Below, one piece after another: positions 11,600 to 24,050 of a stretch of 64,000 bases of DNA; positions within the stretch are counted from its first letter, which is position 1, and each line of letters begins with the position of its first letter. The DNA is from Glandiceps talaboti (lineage: Eukaryota; Hemichordata; Enteropneusta; Spengelidae), in assembly GCF_964340395.1 (NCBI RefSeq), contig NC_135560.1, positions 18,322,598 through 18,386,597 on the forward strand, in the 5' to 3' direction. Made by a program: the position numbers and the translations under genes. The notes under the pieces were generated by a model. The model saw only the letters and a program-made list of their open reading frames with translations, was not told the DNA's origin and ran no database searches.

Positions 11600-14500
11600 T
11601 CATTTATCATGGAATTCTGAGTAATATAAACCCATGGCTGATATAGAATCTCCCAAACCTACAGTGTTACCTGGCTTTTTACAAACTAACACTGGATTGA
11701 AATGAAATTCAAGATTTTCTCTTTGCCATGATGTCAGTGGATTGGATGGGTCATACAAGACCACTCTCCTACGTAATGGTGCATAGTTAACAGACAACGC
11801 AAATGCATCTGGTATTTTCAGTTCATATTTTTCAGGTGTGATTTGTGTCTCTCCACAGGCTTGTTGTGATGCTGTCTTTGTGCCTACAACAACAGCTGAG
11901 TTCAGATTACTCCAGGTATCTTTAGTTTGACCTTTGACATGACCTATGACATGGTAGGATAATGAATGGAAATGTACACGAGTTAGTCTTGATTTTCTAC
12001 CATTAGAATTTCCTTTGCCATAGTTTGCTAGAATCCAATGCATGATGTCACCAACAACTCCGATTTCTGGCAAGTTTTTGTCTGATTCTATCACTCCTTG
12101 GTGTGGTCCACCAGCAGCCGATGAAATGAAGGATAATTCTTGTTCATTTAAACCAAGTGAGTTCACCACTGGTACAATCTGTATAACATTAATGAGAGTA
12201 AGACAGTCAAAGGATTATAATACATAACCACACTTTTAGTCAATTTGTTTTTTTGAGGTATCTTGCTAGCAAACAAACAGGCAGACAAATAAACTGGTCA
12301 GGAACCAAAATTATGGTATGGAAATCTATGCAACTTAGTTTTACCAGTTTCCCTGTGTAATTGATATTCCCATCTGGGGACCTGATACAAGGTAAAGCAA
12401 TCATAGCTTATATCAGATGAGATTTCTCCTGTTACCAGGGTTCCTGAACCTTACTACAACACTGATTATATGACTTGTACTTCTCCCAAACACTTGACAA
12501 TGCAGCTGACTAATAAGACAAGAACTCCATTTTTACCTGTTGCAGAACTTCTTGCATAAAGTGTTTATCAGCTAAACTAGCCAACTCCAGATGAACTGGA
12601 ATATGTCTTGGTATCTTCTCAATCTCCTTAATCACACTCTTTAATCTGGTTTTCCAAAATGATTCATTTTGTCCTGGAAGCAAGTGTAGACCAGAGAGGA
12701 GAACCATGTCGGCCTTAAATTCTGAAAAACAAAAACCCAGAAAGAAACAGAATTTACTGACGACTAGTAACAATTGTTTTGAGTTCTGACAATTTAATTA
12801 AAGTCTGATGTAGTGGTTGGCTAGTTATTCACTTTGATCTATTACTTTCATTTTTGTTGTATCATCATGAGTTTTATATGTTCACATTTTCATCTTGGTC
12901 ACCACCGCTACATCAGATTTTAAATGTTATGCATACATGCAAAATTAGAACATACATATCAGACTGAGTATAAAAGAATTGGTCAGACGTAGGGGCAGTA
13001 ACCAAGATCAAAATGTGAACATGTAACAAAGAAGACAATGCAAGCAAGAAAAGGGAGGCAAAATGATCAAACAGTTCTACATTGGATTGGGATTGGGAGA
13101 TCTAATAATAAGAATTAGTTAGGCAAGATATACATGTAAATATACAGACAGATATAACATCTATCACCTAGTCTAGCTGCTAGACCCTTGGGCAGTTCTA
13201 TTTTAAAAGTAACTGTATGGCTTGCACTCCACAGGAACTATGAACAGAGATACTGTCATCCTTTGCCTTTTGTTTGGTAACCTTCTGAGTGCAGATCTGA
13301 TGTCTTACTACAAAACTATGTATTGCCATGCAGAAGGTCTTATTTTACATGAATGTATCTTTGCTCATACTTTCATTGCTCATATTGTCATACCATTGGT
13401 TGGTTTCTGTCAGTTTTGCAGATATTGTGATTGTTACTTTGATATTATCAGCTAACTTTGCAGACATGATAATAATTACCTTGAATGTTTTCTGCAAGTA
13501 TTTCTAATTTTTCCATTCTACCATTAGCCTCATCATTAGATATGATAAACCGTGTTGCAATAGGTGATGTGACACCACCCCAGGATTCTCCTTTGGCATA
13601 CTCCATTATCAAGTGGACTTCATCTTTGTCTTTCATACTGGTTGAAGGAACATTGATTTTATCATGGAGCAAAATCTTTAATTTGGGTCCAACAGGTCCA
13701 ATGAATAGAACCTAAGTATAAACAACAGATTCATTCAGATATATGGATTAAAAATATACACTTGACAATCAAACTTTTATGGAGGAGAGAAAATTACATG
13801 GAACACGTATATAAATTAACTTGATGATAAAATACAAGTAAATATAATGTAGGCGAAAACCTGCTACAAGTTCAGTTATTATTCTGCAAGTCAGTGTGCA
13901 TGTCTTTTATTTCTGATTTGAATGGCAAACTACATGACATTCTAGTCTTCTGTGCAGCTGACTGTGTGCTACAATAATGTAGATAAATGGAAATACTACT
14001 CTCTGTTTACTATGATCAACACAAACTAAACTTATATTAGCATTTCGCAAAAATAGTTTTAGTTTGTGTCTATCGTAGTAAAGACCTCGATTGTCAAAGT
14101 AGTGATTATGACAATGAAATCCACATGAATCAAAGTAGTGTACAGTCATTACCTGACAATCTGGTATAATACTTGCAATCTTCTGACCAGCCAAGGCAGC
14201 ATTTCCACCAACATAATACTGAAAATATGATCAAAATTGCACTGAGTCATTATCCCGTTATGAGATGATTTGGAATGTTATAACTACAGACAATGATGTC
14301 AGTATTTAAACTGTAAGTAATACAGTGACATGTTGAATGTAACCCAATAGTAAGACATTTCAAATGTAGCAATATCAGTACAATGTAACACCATAGTAAA
14401 ATTTAAAGTACTCCGTACAATGCATTGCTCCTGGTGCACTTTTATTCTATGCCATAAGTACATATTAAATACATCTATAATTCTCAACACATTAGCACTT

Positions 14501-15451
14501 TCCAATTAACTACTTGTATCAGTATATTTGGTATTCCTAAAAATTGGCATTCTGACCTGTTTTGCTGTCAGATTATTTGCAGCTTCAATCACTTTCAGAA
14601 ACACTTCTTTGTCTGCAAAGAACCTTTCTGCTGCAGCTCCTTTCTCAAAGTAGAATGCAAATGTCTCCCCGAGATCTTGGAGTGATTTAAGCGTTTCATG
14701 ATCTGTCCCTTTTCTGGGTTCAACTTGCAAAGCTTTCAGTAACTCTGTGGCTGACACTATCAGATCAACATTCCCATTGACGCTGGGAGATTTAAAAAAA
14801 GAAAAGAAGCATTATTAGTATGCTATTACCCTCCTAGGATATGAGGATACACTGAATATAAATATGTGAAAGTGAAATTTCGACCATAGGTATTAGTGCT
14901 GTCAAACTGTCACTTGAAATAAGATGCAGTATATAGACAAATAGTTTATCCTGACTACATTAAAGATTTATCTTTTACAGTAATAAAATCACCCAAGTTT
15001 TGCATAACATGAATATATTTTACATGTACTTCATTTACATACCATATGTTGTGACCAACATAGTAACAACCACCGGGCCCCCTCCCCACCCCAAGATGAT
15101 GCAGTCATACAGAAATGATCAGATATAATTGGTAGTACTCATAATTCTCGTCATAATTACACCTGTATTGTTAATGTGCATGTAGGATTAAGATTTATAT
15201 CACAATCTACAAACTGATAACGATTCATAATTAACAAAATATGTTTTCGAGATTACCACCATCCGTTCAACTCACCCTACAGCCACTTTATATACATGAT
15301 TTGAAGGTTGTGTAACAAGTGTTGCAAAGCCATTGGCTGTAGCCTCTTCGGGGGAGCTCGCTCCGTGCCAAGGTCTAGTTGTCGAATATCGGCTATACAA
15401 GTATGCAGCTGCTACAATAAATATCCCATATGTTAATAAATTGTTGGCCAT
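11600..15451 (-). CDS. ADPGK: ADPGK, ADP-dependent glucokinase, complete, six exons
   Basis: Minus-strand exons in transcript order: 15451-15276, 14782-14557, 14218-14153, 13711-13480, 12721-12537, 12178-11600 (stop 11602-11600). Phases join cleanly to 487 residues; human ADPGK has about 497. Residues 5-20 are hydrophobic, fitting the N-terminal ER signal/anchor of the family. Diagnostic motifs follow in order: GVNGNVDLIVS (59-69), GKGAAAERFF-like EKGAAAERFF (about 105-114), YVGGNAALAGQK (136-147), FIGPVGPKLK, VLLSGLH, IPVHLELAS, the metal-binding NEQE (306-309) and the catalytic GLGD with Asp472. Known reaction: ADP + glucose gives AMP + glucose-6-phosphate, ribokinase superfamily, ER-associated. 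The start is the ATG at 15451: the upstream ATG 6 bases before it is out of frame and stops quickly. It is head-to-head with the metaxin gene and tail-to-tail with VPS45. Confidence 0.96.
12791..13025. mobile_element. Foldback element, family B, degenerate copy in ADPGK intron
   Basis: Three related arms: 12794-12820 (AAAGTCTGATGTAGTGG), 12873-12926 and 12975-13025, the last two being inverted copies sharing TGTTCACATTTTSATCTTGG. The end motif TCTGATGTAGTGG matches the terminal inverted repeat of the clean copies at 53111-53272 and 54315-54552. It lies in the ADPGK intron between exons at 12721 and 13480. The extra arm suggests a nested or rearranged insertion. Confidence 0.5.
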
Positions 15452-15792
15452 TATGCATCACTGTCTGAAATACCACAATCGTTCAACGTACAATACCTAA
15501 CTGTGTACCGTACCGTACGGTGACCTCAAAAGACGGCAAGTGTCCTGCAACACCAAAAATAAACAAGATAGTCATCCACATATTTGAAGTACACAAAATA
15601 GTTCTAAAAAAATTATGATAACTTTTCGAATTTAGTTTAGAGAAACAATGTTATGTATTTGAATGATTCAATTTATGTACATCAATTTGTATTTATCAAC
15701 AAATTAACAGTTGAAAGGTTTTGGAATAAGTGTACGCGGAATAATTTCAGTTTACCTCTAGTAAAAAGGCTACCAGCTGATCAGTATTCAAA
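15452..15792. promoter_or_regulatory. Divergent promoter region, ADPGK (-) / metaxin (+)
   Basis: Only 341 bp separate the two start codons, which point away from each other, so both core promoters and 5' UTRs must fit here or overlap. The palindrome ACCGTACGGT lies at 15512-15521 beside a TGACCT half-site. CpG is locally raised on the ADPGK side. No convincing TATA box is seen. The motif AAAATGGCGAC over the metaxin start resembles a YY1 site of the kind found over housekeeping-gene starts; that is inference. Confidence 0.6.
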
Positions 15793-16518
15793 ATGGCGAC
15801 GATGGAGATGGACTGTTGGAAAGGTGACTGGGGTTTGCCCTCAGTTGACACCAATTGTCTGATTGTGATGGTGAGTTATAATGTTAATTATGTCCTACAG
15901 TTAAGGTCGATCAAGGTCATCGATATCCCAAAGATTATCGATTTGATCGTGAATAGCTAGGTGTGGTTGCCGAATGTTCAAGTGACAGCAATCATCATGC
16001 AGTTAATGTCCCACATGGCCCAAAATGTCGTCTGCTGTATCAGTGCAGTGTTTGTAATACACATTACCCTGTATTGTTGTCTCGTGTTTTGCTTTCTGCA
16101 TGATGGGGGGACAGTGGGCATAATTGAGAAAATCCTCAAAACTGATCACTAGAACCATGTCGGGTCGGGTATACTAGTATAATTTATCCATATACAGGAA
16201 GTGCAGTAACATTCACAATAAGTTACATCATGCATGCATGCATATGCACTCGAATCAATGTGTATGACTTAAAACAAAAAATATGTATGTAAATATTACA
16301 TACAATACATATTTTTTTTCTACACATTGATTTGAGTGCCTGTGCATGCATGCAACAGTCAAGTCCTGCTTGCAGGGCGTCGTGGGTCCGTAACTCGATT
16401 CTGACAGTTGTCACTCGAAATTAGCATACCTTCACCTTATCTATCTATTTAGTATATTTAGTATATAGTATTTATTTACCCAAAAGCACGAATGAACATT
16501 ACAGATACACATACAAAA

Positions 16519-16612
<94 letters not shown>

Positions 16613-19600
16613 ATTATCTATCTGTCTATCTATCTCTCTTTCACCAGTTGAGAAATCATTTATTCATTTAACCAAATTTTGATTTCGCAGAAACACAGAT
16701 TGTCATTGCTGTTAGCGTTACCACCTATAGCCACATTACTCAAATAATGTATTCTTTCTTACAGACATATGCCAAATTTGCTGGTGCTCCTATCAAGATG
16801 AAAAGAACTAATAATCCATGGTGGTCACAAACAGGTAGGTATAGCCTCTATGCAAAGATTAGTATTATATCATTTATTTGATCGTATTATACTATTTACA
16901 GCAAAACACAGATGATACATCCCGATTTAGTGTAATGACTTTTTATTGTATCAGACTGATTGCCTTGAAATACTGAATATGTAAACCGCATGTTATACAC
17001 TACAACTGCTGACATCATACCGTGGATGAATGGATCCTGTTACAAACAGGGAAAGTAAACAAATGAATTGGATTATTAACACTTTGCACAGCATGTTGGA
17101 AGTACATAGACTCGTACTTCATTCCATCATTTCATAAGAACAGTTTTATGGCCTTTCTACATAGTAGTTCATGTTCACAACAAATTTCCAGTTCCCCTGG
17201 CATTTCATGTACATGTAAAGAGGCCATAAAACTGTTCTTATCAAAGCATGGTGTGTAATACATCTATCTGCTGGTCCAACATGTGAAGTTATCAACCCAC
17301 TTCATTTGTTCACTTTCCCTCTTTGTAACAGGCTCCATTTGTCCATGGTCTGATGTCGGCAGTTGTAACTTGTTATTAGTGAATTTTATATTTCAATATG
17401 CTTAAGCACATTTTCATACTACATTTTGCACTATATCTCCATTCTTGTAACATTCATTTCTATTCCCATGTTGTGTAGGTGAATTACCAGTTTTCAGAAG
17501 TGATGGTAAAGTACTCCATGAACCTAAAAATATTATTAAGTTCCTAAACGAGAGCCATTGCAATCCTGATCAAGATGTACCAAAGAAAGAACACATCTCA
17601 ACCTTAGCATATGCTTCATTGTTAGAAGAAAGACTACTACCTGCTTTGGTAAGAAAATAACCATTATATCTTGATAACCATTTATATATTCAATTTTAAG
17701 TACTTCTTTTGAATCAGATTTGTTCAACTTCTGTATATTGATACACTTCTACAAAAATACCTGCACAACCCGATTTGGTTATCCCATATCTGTAGCCATG
17801 TAGGTTGCCTCAGTAGTTTCAGTAGTCGTCACTCAGTTGGCTTTTTTCAAATCCTCCATACTTCTCATTTTATCAATTACTTTACTCGTTTATCATGATT
17901 GCAACTTTCTTACATGTTCTTGTTTTTATATATTCATTTCATTCAGAGTGTCTTTAGTGTCTTGTGCACTACCAACTGAATTCTCTGTATGTCGACCTAG
18001 CTATATATCTTGGTAAACAGGGCTCGAAATTAACAATAGTCCCGTGTCCACAGACTACCAATTCTTGTCATGGGGCTACCATAATTGCAGCTGGTAGCCC
18101 ACTCAGACTATCACTGATTATGCAAAAATTTAAACGATAGAAGATTTATGGACACAACAATATTTTAACAACACACATTATATTTCCAATAGAGTAACTC
18201 TGTTTTCACTTCAGGAATATAGGACTATTGGTCACCATCCTTGGGCCACCAATTTCTGAAATTGGTAGCACTTGGATTACCATAGAAAAACATTAATTTC
18301 AAGCCCTTATAAATTGGTAACCGAGTGTCCAGATTTTTTATGTCATCATTATAATAGATGTGTGAATCATTCCATTCATAACGTCTATGTTATTGATAGT
18401 CCAACATTTCACAAAGATTATCTTTATGTTTATAAATATAAAAGTATTTATAATCCCATACATGTATTTTTATCACTAGTTACATACTTTTTGGGTAGAC
18501 TCCAGAAACTATGTGGAATTCACACGTACATGGTATGCTAAGGCAATGTCATTCCCGTTCAGTTTCTTTATACCTGGACAACTTCATAAAAAGGCTGTAA
18601 CAAGGCTGGAGAGTTCAAGAGGAGGAAAACATATAGAGGAAGAAGAAATGGAAGGTTTAGTAAGTAGATAGGTGTTTTAAAATGAAACAGTACAACAGAA
18701 ATAGAATACTATGTACGTCAGTACAATACAAATACAATACTATGTACTACAGTACAATACAAATACAATACTATGTACTACAGTACAATACAAATACAAT
18801 ACTATGTACTACAGTACAATACAAATACAATACTATGTACTACAGTACAATACAAAAACAAACTAATACAGTACAACACAAATACAGTACTATGTACTAC
18901 AGTACAATACAATACAAATACAATACTATGTAATACAGTACAATACAACATAGCAGAACACAAATACAATACTATGTAATACAGTACAACACAAATACAA
19001 TACTATGTAATATACTACAATACACAAAGAAATGGCAGGTGTAGTAAGAAGATGACTTGTTATACAATACAATATGATACAATACTATACAATACAATAC
19101 TAGAAGAAATGAAATGTTTTTGTAAGCAGATAGTTTTCATACAATGCAGCAGGGCAGTAAAATACAATACAATATAATACAATATTGTACAGTATAGGTG
19201 TTGCTTCAAAACATCAAGATTATAAGATTTAAGCGAACACAAAGGAAATGAAATTACACTAATATTGAAATAATACTGGATAAACAATGTATTTGCAGTA
19301 TTTTATAAATCCCACATTTATTTTTTGTTTTGTATTATTTAACAGATATACAAAGATGCAAAAGAGTGTTTGAATTTACTGTCAGCTAAACTAGGAGACA
19401 AAGACTATTTTTATGGAGATACGTAAGTTATTGTTTCTATGATTTTTGAATACATTATTGTTCATATTGTGTCCTACAAGTACAACATTACTATTTTGTT
19501 TCAGGTAAAGATATATTGCACATAGAAAAAAAGCACATATGACACAAAGGAAAAAAAAACATATTGCACAAAGAACAAGCATGCGGCACATAGATGAAAC

Positions 19601-21379
19601 ATGTTGTAGCCGTTATCTTTTATGTGGATTTAACCAGAAGAGGGTATAGTAGATTTTTGTACAGAGATCTTTTGATGCTCAATTGGCCCAGAAATAAGTC
19701 TTACAGACTAAGATGTACAACAGAAGGGTCCTATTTTAGGAGGGTCTGTAATAAGCTGTACTACCAAGATATCCTAGTATATCTTGAAACAGTCTTGTTC
19801 TTCCTGTACAGTATTGTTACGATTTATACCTTCACTCACAGTCTAGTCAAAATCGTTACTCTAGAAGTCCTGAGATGCATGAGATGTTTTTTAAAATTCA
19901 TCCACAGCCACCCACACAGTCATTAACATAATGACACAATTCTAACCAATAACACAGTCCCTCATAAAGTTAGTGTTTATTGGGGCAGTTATGTAATGTC
20001 CAAATATGGTATATTTGTCAGCTCAGGATGCTACTTATACAGTTGTTTACATCACTATAGCAGCTGGGGTTCACTGATTGAATGAACACTTTCTGTGCTG
20101 ATTGAGAGACTTTGACCAGACTGTGGTTAGAAACCACAGTTGGCATCCAGACTAATCTTGACTGAAATATTCAACAAACCTGTTCTCTATGCAATAATTC
20201 AAGTGAATTGTTATTCATATTTTGCAGACCTACATCTGTAGATGCCTACATCTTTGGTTACATAGCACCACTTTATAAAATACCTTTCCCGAATAGCAGA
20301 CTACAAGTTCACTTGAAGGGCTGCCAAAATTTATGTTCATTTTGTAACAGAATTTTACAAATATATTTTCCCCCAGATCCTGAAGGTAAGGTTATATTTA
20401 TATTCTTGCATTATTTTTATACCATAAATTATGCTATTGTACGAGTTTTTGTGATATAATATGTGCCTCGGAAAGAAAGGATATAGACTTTTGTTGTCAC
20501 TTTGTTCAAGACAACTCAAATCCATTCTCAGTAAAATAAAAAATTTAAAAATCAGACTGTACCCTCTATATTTTTTAAATAGAGGTCAAAATGTTATCAA
20601 AATTAACCCATTTAGAATCAAATATGGCCACCAAATCCAATATGGCTGCTGAATATAGTGTTAACTCAATATAAAAGTAAAGAGTTGACTATTTCCCTGA
20701 AAACAAGATAAGATAAGATAAGATAATAATTTATTGAGTAGATTTAAATGCCTGCTACAAACAGATATAAAGACAGATTGACTCAAGGAGCAATAAACTT
20801 AAAACAAACACAGTAACATACACAGTAAAATATGAAATAATACAAGTAAAACATTTGTAAAACACAGACAAAACATGACTTCAAATAAACTAGTTTCAAT
20901 TAAGAGTGTGTGAAAAGAAAAATGGTTTTTCAAATTTCTCTTTATTTCATAAACAAAAAATAAGCTTTCATATGGTAAAGTTTTAGGGGATTCAAAGCAC
21001 TTTGATTTTCAAATAAATTGGTCTCCAAGATTGCACTGTTCAATAACTATTAACCATATTTCTTGAAGTGTTTTGATAATTTGATACAGATAACTATAAG
21101 ATTAACCTTTTTAATTTTGATTTTATAGCCGAAAGTCCAAAACCAAAACCTGAAGAAAAACCATCTGATCCATTTGATGATCCACACAAACGAAGGAACC
21201 AAATATTATCAGTTGGATTTGCCATGGTTGCCATGGTAGCATATGCACTGCTCAGTGGACTAGTTCAGATTGAAGTTTCCTCAGATGATGACAATTTTGG
21301 TGACTCAAGACCACCTCAACTAGAAACATTTGAATTTGAAGATGATGATGATGTTGACGATGAAGATGCCCACCAATAA
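15793..21379 (+). CDS. MTX1: Metaxin (MTX1/MTX3 type), complete, seven exons
   Basis: Exons: 15793-15870, 16765-16834, 17479-17648, 18480-18659, 19346-19422, 20228-20385, 21129-21379 (stop TAA 21377-21379). Total 327 residues, close to short-form human MTX1 (317). The start ATG has a purine at -3 and G at +4. The protein opens with [12 protein letters not shown], the metaxin signature, then a thioredoxin/GST-N-like part ([12 protein letters not shown]), a GST-C-like part ([44 protein letters not shown]), a proline/lysine linker (about 246-265), a C-terminal membrane segment at about 269-292 and an acidic tail (313-325). Known role: outer-mitochondrial-membrane partner of metaxin-2 and SAM50 in beta-barrel import and MICOS contacts. 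The C-terminal RRNQILSVG plus membrane anchor is MTX1-like, while FGYIAPLYK is closest to MTX3, so this may be the single pre-duplication orthologue. Confidence 0.94.
16229..16356. mobile_element. Foldback element in metaxin intron 1
   Basis: Near head-to-head arms of about 60 bp with almost no loop. TGCATGCATGCA and GCACTCGAATCAATGTGTA on the left pair with TACACATTGATTTGAGTGC and TGCATGCATGCA on the right; the centre pairs ATATGTATGTAA with TTACATACAATACATAT. No coding content. Confidence 0.7.
16520..16637. repeat. (CTAT)n(CTGT)n compound microsatellite
   Basis: About eleven CTAT units followed by about twelve CTGT units, then mixed CTAT/CTGT. It lies in metaxin intron 1, about 130 bp before exon 2. 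Confidence 0.9.
17001..17367. mobile_element. Large foldback element in metaxin intron 2
   Basis: Arms of about 155 bp flank a centre of about 65 bp. TAAGAACAGTTTTATGGCCT at 17135-17154 is the exact reverse complement of 17221-17240; outer segments TACAACTGCTGACATCA and TGATGTCGGCAGTTGTA, and CCTGTTACAAACAGGGAAAG against CTTTCCCTCTTTGTAACAGG, also pair. It fills nearly half of intron 2 (16835-17478). I infer a foldback-type DNA element. Confidence 0.75.
18689..19025. repeat. 31-bp minisatellite in metaxin intron 4
   Basis: Unit begins AGTACAATACAAATACAATA and closes CTATGTACTAC. The first copy (18689-18719) is diverged, the next four or so are almost identical, and later copies degrade into irregular ACAATAC tracts that continue to about 19190. 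Open frames rich in QYNTNTIL or TVQYKYNTM are products of this repeat. Confidence 0.85.
20112..20153. mobile_element. Partial copy of the TAGTCTRG MITE in metaxin intron 5
   Basis: Contains AACCACAGTTGGCATCCAGACTA, which matches the right half of the element at 54149-54209 (and the reverse complement of 9021-9045). The left part is replaced by a short hairpin, ACTGTGGTT-AGA-AACCACAGT-like. Flanks give at best a 6/9 duplication. Confidence 0.4.
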
Positions 21380-21682
21380 CCATAGAAACAAGTGAATACT
21401 TATGGGAAGAGATCAATACTTACTCAGTGTGTGTCACTATGTACATGTACAGTGTCAGAGTGTGTGTCGCTGTGTTTCTTTTGGAATTAAACATTTTTGA
21501 CCAAAAAGACACATTTTCAAACCATACCTAATTTGCATATCACTGATGGGATCATCATGTCATGGACAATTCTTAATCCAAACACCTCTAAGAACGTTCC
21601 AACGAAATTTCAGACTGATCTGCTGAGTGATTTTGGAGATTTTTGACCAAAAGTCATATTTTTTTTACCTAAATCACACACC

Positions 21683-22304
21683 ACACTGTACAATATCTTA
21701 CCCACAACTCTCTCTGATTGGTATGCTTGGAGGTTCCTTATTTTATAACTTTTTCAATAATCCATACTTTTCAACATTTTAAGCATAGTAATTAAGTTTA
21801 ATTAATATGTAGCAAAAGAACGCTTAGGAATCAAAAATAAAGTTCTAAATTTTGGATAAAAATGAACTAACAACTAAATTAAGCATGTGCTGTGAATAAA
21901 ACACTTTTCACTGTCAAAGTGTCAATAACTTGGGTAGTCAGTGTGTATGATGAGTTTTAGTATGTAAATTTCTTTTGTCATACCTATTCAAATAAATCTA
22001 TATCTTTGGCAAAGACATAACAGGTGCATATATTTTCCTTAGTTTGGTCGCAAATATTCTGCATGTCTTTTAAGAAAATCTGCTGACAAATTCCTAAAAT
22101 TGCTACTCCTTCTACAATAAATCACTGATACCAGAACCGATGAAAATGGGTATTCGGAAACTCATCAGTGGCAATTCTACGCTTGCCAAATGGAAAAAAT
22201 GTTTTTAGAAAACCCTATACACTGGTGAGATTTGTCTGACTTCAAGGAAATGATGTCTAACACTACAAATCAGAGAGAGTTGTGGGTAAAATGTTGTACA
22301 GTGC
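21683..22304. mobile_element. Inverted-repeat pair, possible non-autonomous DNA element
   Basis: ACTGTACAATATCTTACCCA CAACTCTCTCTGATT at 21683-21722 is nearly the reverse complement of AATCAGAGAGAGTTGTGGGTA... at 22265-22304. The arms are about 40 bp and the interior is about 540 bp without a useful frame. Element ends and target duplication were not resolved; the true element may extend beyond these arms. Confidence 0.45.
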
Positions 22305-23932
22305 ACCAGTGGCAATATCATTTTGATTCAAACAATTTCTTAAAAAAGACTCAATGCTCACTAGTATTTGTCTTGGAACTACAATCCTACTCTACCTTCC
22401 TGCAACATATTATTGCCACAGTTGTTGTTTTGGCATATAGATAGCAGCTGATCACAGTGGGAATAGTTGATTATAGAGAGTCTGCTTGTATTGAGAAACT
22501 TTCTGCATTTGCTGAGACAGGAAACCATTTTGTACACAGACTGCTCTGAGAACAAGTTTCAGATGCATCTACCCAAACCAAATATTTACATCATACCTTT
22601 AGTTTCAAACAGATTATCTACTTCCTGTCTATGAGATAGAGAAATAAATATCTACTTTAACCACATTCAGGGCAACAGTGAGGTTCAACACAAGAACAGC
22701 GCATATGTGTTTTATTCCTTGAATAGTTTACACACCCACTTCACTAGTTTGGGTAGGTACAATGTCAGACCTTTATATATTTGCTACAGTGGTCTGAGGT
22801 AGCTCAGTGTAAATCAGAGATGTTTTTCATATTGTTCAGACATTGAGGAAAGCAGCAGTGCTCTATGATTAACCAAGTAACCAATACCATGTATACCCCC
22901 AAGGTACACACAGACAGGAAGTAGAGTGCCACCATGGCAAATTTTGGAAAGGCCTATTCTGCTGCTCTCTATCTGCTAAAACAAAAACTGTGGCAATAAC
23001 ATGTTGCAGGTAGATAGATTTTAATTGTAGGATGTATATATGTGTTTTGTCACAAAGTCACGACGTTGATGTTTGTAATATTACTGCCAGTTAAATACTT
23101 ATGCAAGGAAATATGCACCCATTGTAGTCAACTGTAAACTATTGTTACAGTATATGGACACTCAGAAAACTTCCAACAATATTGTGTATGTATATGTGTG
23201 AGTTGTAAACAATATAAGAATTCAAATAAATCTTTGAATATACTTATTCATGTACTTGTGTGGAAGCAATTTTTTTTAATTTCAGTTTTACACATCAGGG
23301 TTTTTTAACATGCAATGTGGAATTTTGATTGAATAAAACTTTTTTTCTGTTGTTTTATTTCATTTCCCTTTTCCTGTAACACTTTACTCATTATTCGCTC
23401 TGAAAACATAACAAATGTTTGCATATTTCTAAGTGTTGTATACCCATACTCGTAAGTTAAGGATTTAGTCTTCACACCAGTGTTTCTGCTGAAGGCTAAT
23501 TTGGCACAAATAATGCAATTACATGTATATCATCTACTATCACAATGAATTCAGATGTTTTACACATTATTACGATGTGTATGTTTCAGTTTTAATATTT
23601 GCATGTGAAAATTATGGCAAAGTGACAAATAAAGATATAAAAGTCAGAAACATAACTGCGGCCATAACTGACTTGGATTCAGTCATGCTAATGTCAGACA
23701 TCTTTTGCCGGGTAAAAGCTGCCACCGTAAAAGTGTTGAAAATTACTTCAAAAGGCAAGTACTAGTGTAAGCCCCATTTTGCAGAACTACGCCACAGGTT
23801 AGCCATTGTCTGCATTCTTCTCTTCTATTAAAGTTTACACAACCTCAAAGTAGCTTAGAGGGAACAGGTTTACACAGCAACATCTGCACACTTCTGAATT
23901 CAAGCACACAATACAATATTCTCATGTAACAC

Positions 23933-24050
23933 TCCAATATTTCGACAACTAACATAACAGCCATCATCATCTGGGAATGAGGCATTGTTGTAAAAATACC
24001 CATTGCCTCATTCCCAGATAAAGATGGCTGTTAGTCGTCGAAATATTGGA
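23933..24050. mobile_element. Long hairpin (foldback) with about 47-bp arms
   Basis: Left arm 23933-23984 opens TCCAATATTTCGACAACTAA and closes CTGGGAATGAGGCA. Right arm 24004-24050 is TGCCTCATTCCCAG ... GTCGTCGAAATATTGGA. The loop is about 19 nt. The left arm has a few extra bases. It is intergenic between metaxin and MCEE. A possible ribozyme-like core is discussed as a finding. Confidence 0.7.

Noticed and set aside
18689-19025. CRISPR-like regular array
   Set aside because: Units are contiguous without unique spacers and lie inside a metazoan intron; it is a minisatellite.
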